A DNA stretch of 64,000 nucleotides from an uncultured Acetatifactor sp. GTDB taxonomy: Bacteria > Bacillota > Clostridia > Lachnospirales > Lachnospiraceae. Where the stretch lies: assembly GCA_910584435.1 (NCBI GenBank), contig CAJUAP010000005.1, positions 5,357 to 69,356 on the forward strand, read 5' to 3'. Under the pieces are notes generated by a model that worked only from the letters and a program-made list of their open reading frames with translations, was not told the origin of the DNA and did no database searches. Within the stretch, counting starts at the first letter, position 1. Each line of letters begins with the position of its first letter. The position numbers and the translations under genes were made by a program. Shown piece after piece: positions 58,959-64,000 of the stretch.

Positions 58959-60041
58959 ATGGAATTACATATTACATGTATCCCCGGTGACGGAATCGGG
59001 CCGGAGATAGTGGCGGAAGCAAAGAAGGTATTGGAGAAGGTGGCTTCTGTTTATGGCCATAAGATGATTTTTGAAGATATTTTAATGGGCGGAGCTTCGA
59101 TTGACGTCCATGGGGTTCCGCTGACAGAGGAAGCCATTGCAAAGGCAAAGGCGGCGGATGCGGTGCTGATGGGTTCCATCGGCGGTGATACCACTACATC
59201 CCCCTGGTATAAGCTGCCTCCCAATCTGCGTCCGGAAGCAGGACTTCTCGGCATCAGGAAGGCATTGAATTTATTTGCCAATCTGCGTCCGGCGGTGTTA
59301 TATGATGAGCTGGCAGGTGCGTGTCCTTTGAAAGAAGAAATCAGCAAGGCAGGTTTTGATATGATGATTATGCGTGAGCTCACAGGCGGACTGTATTTCG
59401 GCGAGCGCAAAACCGTGGAAGAGAACGGCATCAGGAAGGCTATAGATACGTTGGCTTATGACGAAAATGAAATCCGCCGTATTGCAGTCAAAGGTTTTGA
59501 TATCGCCATGAAGAGGCGCAGGAAAGTGACCAGTGTGGATAAAGCCAATGTACTGGATTCTTCCAGGCTTTGGAGAAAGGTTGTGGAGGAAGTGGCAAAG
59601 GATTATCCGGAAGTGCAGTTAGAGCATATGCTGGTGGATAATTGTGCCATGCAGCTGGTGAAGAACCCGGCGCAGTTCGATGTGATTCTGACGGAAAATA
59701 TGTTCGGCGATATTCTCTCCGATGAGGCCAGCATGGTCACAGGTTCCATTGGAATGCTTGCAAGTGCAAGTCTTAATGACAGCAGATTTGGTTTATATGA
59801 GCCCAGCCATGGCTCCGCTCCGGACATTGCGGGACAGGATGTTGCAAATCCCATTGCCACGATTTTAAGCGCCGCTATGATGCTGCGGTATAGCTTTGAT
59901 CTGGATAAAGAGGCGGACGCCATTGAAAACGCGGTAAAACAGGTGCTGAAGGAAGGATACCGCACAGGGGATATTATGTCTGACGGCTGTACTAAGGTGG
60001 GCTGCCGCCGGATGGGAGAACTTCTGGCAGAGCATATTTAA
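58959..60041 (+). CDS. leuB: 3-isopropylmalate dehydrogenase
   Basis: NAD-dependent oxidative decarboxylation of 3-isopropylmalate, the third step of leucine synthesis. 360 aa. ITCIPGDGIGPEIVAEAKKV, LGIRKALNLFANLRPA, MIMRELTGGLYFGERK, NMFGDILSDEASMVTGSIGML and EPSHGSAPDIAGQDVANPIA are all present. Start ATG 58959 with AAAGGACAGGG upstream; the frame opens earlier at 58935. First gene of an apparent leuB-ilvD-ilvB unit, although leuCD lie 53 kb away. Confidence 0.97.
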   Translation: MELHITCIPGDGIGPEIVAEAKKVLEKVASVYGHKMIFEDILMGGASIDVHGVPLTEEAIAKAKAADAVLMGSIGGDTTTSPWYKLPPNLRPEAGLLGIRKALNLFANLRPAVLYDELAGACPLKEEISKAGFDMMIMRELTGGLYFGERKTVEENGIRKAIDTLAYDENEIRRIAVKGFDIAMKRRRKVTSVDKANVLDSSRLWRKVVEEVAKDYPEVQLEHMLVDNCAMQLVKNPAQFDVILTENMFGDILSDEASMVTGSIGMLASASLNDSRFGLYEPSHGSAPDIAGQDVANPIATILSAAMMLRYSFDLDKEADAIENAVKQVLKEGYRTGDIMSDGCTKVGCRRMGELLAEHI

Positions 60042-60322
60042 TTTCTTCCGGAATAAAAACAGTCTCGGAACGGAAGCGCCCTGTGCAGAAGAAAATTCCT
60101 TCCCGAAGAGGGGCGCTGAATAAAAGAGACGGGACTGGAATAAAAACAGTCTCGGAACGGAAGCGCCCGGAAGAAATTTTCAGATGCGCCCTGTGCAGAA
60201 GAAAATTCCTTCCCGAAGAGGGGCGCTGAAGAGAAGAGACGGGACTGGAATAAAGGAGACGGGACTGGAATAAAGGAGACGGGACTGGAATAAAAGAGAC
60301 GGGACTGGAATAAAATAGGAGG
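60042..60322 (+). repeat. Covarying hairpin modules and 20-bp tandem repeats upstream of ilvD (family C)
   Basis: Starts directly after the leuB stop. Two copies of a module beginning GGAATAAAAACAGTCTCGG: the first (60050-60120) has lost the left half of its inner stem. The second (60140-60230) has outer stem AGCGCCC/GGGCGCT (60162-60168/60221-60227) and inner GGAAGAAATTTTC/GAAAATTCCTTCC. A 20-base unit GAGACGGGACTGGAATAAAR occurs once at 60126 and four times in tandem at 60236-60315, the last running into TAGGAGG. The gltX leader has the same plan. Confidence 0.9.
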
Positions 60323-60333
60323 TTATCATTAGC

Positions 60334-62016
60334 ATGAGAAGTGATTCGGTGAAGACGGGGGCGGCACAGGCACCCCATAGAAGTTTGTTTAATGCACTTG
60401 GATATACGGAGGAAGAGAGACAGCGTCCGTTGATTGGCATTGTCTGTTCTTACAATGAAATCGTACCGGGACATATGAACCTGGACAAAATTGCGGAGGC
60501 AGTGAAGATGGGGGTTGCCATGGCGGGCGGCACACCGATTATGTTCCCGGCAATTGCAGTGTGTGACGGTATTGCCATGGGACATGTGGGAATGAAATAT
60601 TCTCTGGTGACAAGGGATTTGATTGCGGACAGCACAGAATGCATGGCGCTGGCGCATGGCTTTGACGGTCTGGTATGCATTCCCAACTGTGACAAAAATG
60701 TGCCGGGGCTTCTGATGGCAGCGGCCAGGGTGAATATTCCTACGATATTCGTATCGGGAGGTCCCATGCTTGCGGGCCGTATCCACGGACAGAAGAAAAG
60801 CCTTTCTTCCATGTTTGAAGCGGTGGGCAGCGTGGCGGCAGGAACCATGACCATGGAGGAACTCTGCGAATATGAAGAAAAGGTCTGCCCTACCTGCGGT
60901 TCCTGTTCCGGTATGTATACTGCGAATTCCATGAACTGCCTTACGGAAGCCATCGGTATGGGGCTTAAGGGCAACGGTACCGTTCCGGCTGTGTATTCCG
61001 AACGTATCCGGCTGGCAAAGCATGCGGGTATGAAGATTATGGAGCTGGTGGAGAAGGATATTAAGCCCAGGGATATTATGACAGAAGCGGCATTTATGAA
61101 CGCGTTGACAGTGGATATGGCTCTTGGCTGTTCCACCAATACCATGCTGCACATTCCTGCCATAGCGAAGGAAGCGGGGGTTAATCTGAATCTGGATATC
61201 GCAAACGAGCTTTCCGCGAAAACGCCCAATCTCTGTCATCTTGCTCCGGCAGGTCCCACTTATATGGAAGATTTGAATGAGGCCGGCGGTGTCTATGCAG
61301 TGATGAACGAGCTGACGAAGAAGAATCTTCTGAATTTGGACTGTATGACTGTAAACGGTACTACCATCGGGGAAAATATCAGGAATTGTAAAAACCGTAA
61401 TCCCGAAGTGATCCGTCCGGCGGAGAACCCTTATTCCGAGACCGGCGGCATTGCTATTCTGAAAGGAAATCTGGCACCGGACAGCGGTGTGGTAAAGCGT
61501 TCTGCCGTGGTGCCTGAAATGCTGGTACACCAGGGTCCGGCCAGGGTATTTGACTGCGAAGAGGATGCCATCGAAGCCATCAAGAGCGGTAAAATTGTGG
61601 CGGGGGATGTGGTTGTCATTCGTTATGAAGGGCCCAAAGGCGGTCCGGGAATGAGGGAGATGCTCAACCCGACTTCTGCCATTGCAGGTATGGGACTGGG
61701 TTCCAGTGTGGCTTTGATTACGGATGGCCGATTCTCAGGCGCCTCCAGAGGTGCGTCTATCGGGCATGTATCTCCGGAAGCTGCGGTAGGAGGTCCCATT
61801 GCGCTGGTGGAAGAAGGGGATATGATCAGTATCAATATTCCGGAGAATAAGCTGGAAGTATTGGTATCCGATGAAGTATTGGCAAAACGGCGTACAGAAT
61901 GGCAGCCAAGGGAGCCTAAGGTAACAGGCGGATATCTGTCCAGATATCGTGCGCTTGTAACAAGCGGCAACAGGGGAGCAGTACTGGAAATCCCCGATGC
62001 AGAGAACACAAAATGA
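60334..62016 (+). CDS. ilvD: Dihydroxy-acid dehydratase
   Basis: Fe-S enzyme converting dihydroxy acids to 2-keto acids in isoleucine and valine synthesis. 560 aa. Cluster ligands are in CIPNCDKNVPG and CPTCGSCSGMYTANSMNCLTE; DMALGCSTNTMLHIPAIA and LITDGRFSGASRGASIGHVSPEA are family signatures. ATG 60334 lies 11 bases after AGGAGG, slightly long spacing. The leader is a family C repeat array. ilvB begins 74 bp downstream. Confidence 0.97.
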   Translation: MRSDSVKTGAAQAPHRSLFNALGYTEEERQRPLIGIVCSYNEIVPGHMNLDKIAEAVKMGVAMAGGTPIMFPAIAVCDGIAMGHVGMKYSLVTRDLIADSTECMALAHGFDGLVCIPNCDKNVPGLLMAAARVNIPTIFVSGGPMLAGRIHGQKKSLSSMFEAVGSVAAGTMTMEELCEYEEKVCPTCGSCSGMYTANSMNCLTEAIGMGLKGNGTVPAVYSERIRLAKHAGMKIMELVEKDIKPRDIMTEAAFMNALTVDMALGCSTNTMLHIPAIAKEAGVNLNLDIANELSAKTPNLCHLAPAGPTYMEDLNEAGGVYAVMNELTKKNLLNLDCMTVNGTTIGENIRNCKNRNPEVIRPAENPYSETGGIAILKGNLAPDSGVVKRSAVVPEMLVHQGPARVFDCEEDAIEAIKSGKIVAGDVVVIRYEGPKGGPGMREMLNPTSAIAGMGLGSSVALITDGRFSGASRGASIGHVSPEAAVGGPIALVEEGDMISINIPENKLEVLVSDEVLAKRRTEWQPREPKVTGGYLSRYRALVTSGNRGAVLEIPDAENTK

Positions 62017-62090
62017 CAGACGGCGTTCGTCGCCCCTCTTGGCGGTAGTGGAGGAAGGGCGGATGCGGTATTAAAATGGAGGATTGACAT

Positions 62091-63770
62091 ATGCAGTTAA
62101 ATGGTTCCGAAATTGTTGTGGAATGTTTAAAAGAGCAGGGAGTAGATACGGTATTTGGTTATCCGGGCGGCGCAATTTTGAATATTTATGATGCGCTCTA
62201 CAAGCATAGCAGCGAAATCCGTCATATATTGACATCTCATGAACAGGGCGCAGCGCATGCGGCGGATGGTTATGCCAGGGCAACCGGCAAGGTAGGTGTA
62301 TGTCTGGCAACCAGTGGTCCCGGCGCTACTAACCTTGTCACGGGGATTGCCACAGCATTTATGGATTCCGTTCCCATGGTGGCTATCACCGCCAATGTGA
62401 CACTTCCCATGCTGGGAAAGGACAGTTTTCAGGAGGTGGATATTGCAGGTGTGACCATGCCCATTACAAAGCATGGATATATTGTAAAAAATATAGCGGA
62501 TCTTGCAAATACTTTAAGGCGGGCATTTACCATTGCAAAAAGCGGCCGGCCCGGCCCGGTTCTGGTAGATATTACCAAGGATGTAACGGCGGCAGTGTGT
62601 GAATTTACGCCTGCGCCGGTAGTAGAACCGGAGCGCAGTGTCTCTTATACGGAAGAGGAATTAGAACAGGTTATAAAGTATCTGCAGGAGGCGGAAAAGC
62701 CATTTATCTATCTGGGCGGCGGCGCCATACTTTCGGATGCCTGTCAGGAGGTGGCGGATTTTGCGGAGCTGGTTGATGCGCCTGTGTGTGATACCCTCAT
62801 GGGAAAGGGGGGATTTGACGGCAGGAGCAGTCGGTATACGGGTATGATTGGCATGCATGGAACAAAAGCTTCCAATCTGGGTGTAAGCCAGTGTGACTTA
62901 TTGATTGCTCTGGGGGCAAGATTCTCTGATCGTGTCATCGGCAATCCGAAGAAGTTTGCCGAGAATGCAAAAATAATTCATATTGATGTGGATGCCGCGG
63001 AAGTGAATAAAAATATCCGTGTGGATGCCAGTCTGGTAGGGGATTTAAAGCTGGTATTAAAGGAGCTGAACAAGAGACTTGAGAAACGCCGTCACAGCGA
63101 ATGGATGCAGAGAATTTGTGATTTAAAAGAGAAGTATCCTTTAAAATATGATACATCCATTCTATCCTGTCCCTTTATTATGGAAACCATAGACAGGGTG
63201 ACAGGGGGATCAGCCATCATCACAACGGATGTGGGACAGCATCAGATGTGGGCGGCGCAGTATTATCGTTACACCAGGCCGCGTACCTTTTTGTCCTCCG
63301 GCGGTCTGGGGACAATGGGATATGGTCTTGGGGCATGTATCGGTGCACAGGTGGGACAGCCTGACAAACTTTGCATTAACATTGCAGGAGACGGATGCTT
63401 CCGTATGAATATGAATGAACTTGCTACCGCAAGCCGATACAATATTCCTGTGATTCAGGTGGTGATTAACAATCACGTGCTTGGAATGGTACGTCAGTGG
63501 CAGACGCTTTTCTATGGAAAACGCTATTCCCAGACAGTGCTTCAGGATAAGGTGGATTTCTGTAAAGTGGCGGAAGGGCTGGGATGCGCGGCGTTCCGTG
63601 TGACCCAAAAGGAAGAAGTAGCGCCTGTTTTGGAGAAAGCCATTGCCATGAAAGCACCTGTACTGATTGAGTGCGTGATTCCCGAAGATGATAAGGTGTT
63701 CCCCATGGTTCCGGCCGGAGCACCCATAGCAGAGGTATTTGATGGGGATGATCTGCCGGAAAACAAGTAA
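62091..63770 (+). CDS. ilvB: Acetolactate synthase large subunit
   Basis: ThDP- and FAD-dependent catalytic subunit making acetolactate or acetohydroxybutyrate. 559 aa. YPGGAILNIYDAL, the catalytic Glu in SHEQGAAHAADGYARATGKVG, ATSGPGATNLVTGIATAFMD, the central domain HGTKASNLGVSQCDLLIALG, and the ThDP motif NIAGDGCFRMNMNELATA with NNHVLGMVRQWQ. Start ATG 62091 follows AATGGAGG. The short gap after ilvD holds a degenerate leader-like segment (GATGCGGTATTAAAATGGAGG in parts). A regulatory subunit gene (ilvN) is not seen before the window ends. Confidence 0.97.
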   Translation: MQLNGSEIVVECLKEQGVDTVFGYPGGAILNIYDALYKHSSEIRHILTSHEQGAAHAADGYARATGKVGVCLATSGPGATNLVTGIATAFMDSVPMVAITANVTLPMLGKDSFQEVDIAGVTMPITKHGYIVKNIADLANTLRRAFTIAKSGRPGPVLVDITKDVTAAVCEFTPAPVVEPERSVSYTEEELEQVIKYLQEAEKPFIYLGGGAILSDACQEVADFAELVDAPVCDTLMGKGGFDGRSSRYTGMIGMHGTKASNLGVSQCDLLIALGARFSDRVIGNPKKFAENAKIIHIDVDAAEVNKNIRVDASLVGDLKLVLKELNKRLEKRRHSEWMQRICDLKEKYPLKYDTSILSCPFIMETIDRVTGGSAIITTDVGQHQMWAAQYYRYTRPRTFLSSGGLGTMGYGLGACIGAQVGQPDKLCINIAGDGCFRMNMNELATASRYNIPVIQVVINNHVLGMVRQWQTLFYGKRYSQTVLQDKVDFCKVAEGLGCAAFRVTQKEEVAPVLEKAIAMKAPVLIECVIPEDDKVFPMVPAGAPIAEVFDGDDLPENK

Positions 63771-63836
63771 GGCTAAAAATAATTTAATAATTTAGTTGAC
63801 TAAAGTGTCCGCAGCGTTTATCCTATAATTATGTGT

Positions 63837-64000
63837 CGGCGGAGCAGACGGAAATTCGTCTGAAGAATTCTGATGCCGGGAGGATGGATGCGGAACTGGA
63901 ATAAAAAACAGCATTCATCCGGACGGCATCCAGACGAAATTGCGGCGGCGGAGCAGACGGAAATTCGTCTGAAGAATTCTGATGCCGGGAGGATGGATGC
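63837..64000 (+). repeat. Duplicated-arm leader element at the right edge (family C/D, truncated)
   Basis: A 55-base segment (63837-63891) recurs identically at 63946-64000, where the window ends. Between them are the core AACTGGAATAAAAAACAG and complementary arms: GCATTCATCC (63911-63920) with GGATGGATGC (63882-63891), GGCATC (63925-63930) with GATGCC (63872-63877), and GACGAAATT with AATTCGTC. Same plan as the MATE leader, so a gene start is expected shortly beyond the edge. Confidence 0.85.

Noticed and set aside
59992..61530. 512-residue minus-strand frame across ilvD and its leader
   Set aside because: Antisense shadow; the repeated FIPVPSLL-type residues come from translating the 20-bp array backwards.
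63800..63829. Promoter TTGACT ... TATAAT after ilvB
   Set aside because: The boxes are 22 bases apart, too far for a standard sigma-A promoter.

Overview
The window looks like chromosomal DNA from an anaerobic, gut-type member of the Clostridia, most likely a Lachnospiraceae. The basis is moderate G+C, strong AGGAGG-type ribosome binding sites, a monomeric [FeFe] hydrogenase, a DUF1292 protein, tgt-yajC linkage, cytoplasmic pectin-type polysaccharide enzymes, FeoA/FeoB and several chemotaxis/two-component proteins. This assignment is inference; no rRNA or tRNA gene is present to anchor it. I count 47 protein-coding genes, the first cut by the left edge. Most are on the + strand; five lie on the - strand (an Rpn nuclease, a DUF1292 protein, CapA, an ABC-F protein and aroC).

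Layout. 1-4.7 kb: GT4 glycosyltransferase, then an OmpR-type regulator and a large multi-pass histidine kinase. 5-7 kb: leuC-leuD. 7.2-14 kb: MATE exporter, ruvA-ruvB, two FAD oxidoreductases. 14.1-15.5 kb: unknown gene plus an R2K-type ATP-grasp protein. 15.8-22.4 kb: proB, 5-formyl-THF cyclo-ligase, proA, unknown membrane protein, feoA-feoB. 22.5-30.8 kb: catabolic cluster (GH2-like, PL26-like rhamnogalacturonan lyase, unknown, GH88). 31-34.8 kb: Rpn-type nuclease, a possible gene remnant, [FeFe] hydrogenase, unknown. 35-38.6 kb: gltX overlapping a UvrD-like helicase. 38.7-44.5 kb: DUF1292, chemoreceptor, SH3-NlpC/P60 hydrolase, CapA-like protein. 44.9-47.9 kb: GH13-family protein lacking all three catalytic acids, DUF5662 protein, Cys-rich protein. 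48-51.2 kb: ABC-F protein, YbaK/EbsC deacylase. 51.5-55.8 kb: XRE regulator with YxlE/YxlF/YxlG-like genes, then a lactonase-family beta-propeller. 55.8-64 kb: aroC, tgt-yajC, then leuB-ilvD-ilvB. The branched-chain pathway is therefore split between the two ends of the window; leuA, ilvC and ilvN are not seen.

The most unusual feature is not a protein. The intergenic regions are full of recurring structured leader elements. One family has the design arm - shared loop (ACTGGAATAAAAACAG) - complementary arm - second copy of the first arm - Shine-Dalgarno - gene. It occurs before the MATE gene, gltX and ilvD, and after ilvB at the right edge. Arm sequences differ between loci but stay complementary within each locus, and the arm duplication would allow two mutually exclusive hairpins. 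A second family (before leuD, the GH2 gene and the PL26-cluster gene at 28.8 kb, and more weakly before ruvB) shares a hairpin loop AAAGTA and a motif ATTGTTTGTGCC with covarying stems. A third is built on AACAGTTCAGACAG palindromes. The same DNA also carries many short tandem duplications, both in leaders (15, 17, 20 and 34 bp units) and in frame inside or at the ends of proteins (histidine kinase, BaiN-like flavoprotein, UvrD-like helicase, GH13-like protein, ABC-F, Cys-rich protein).
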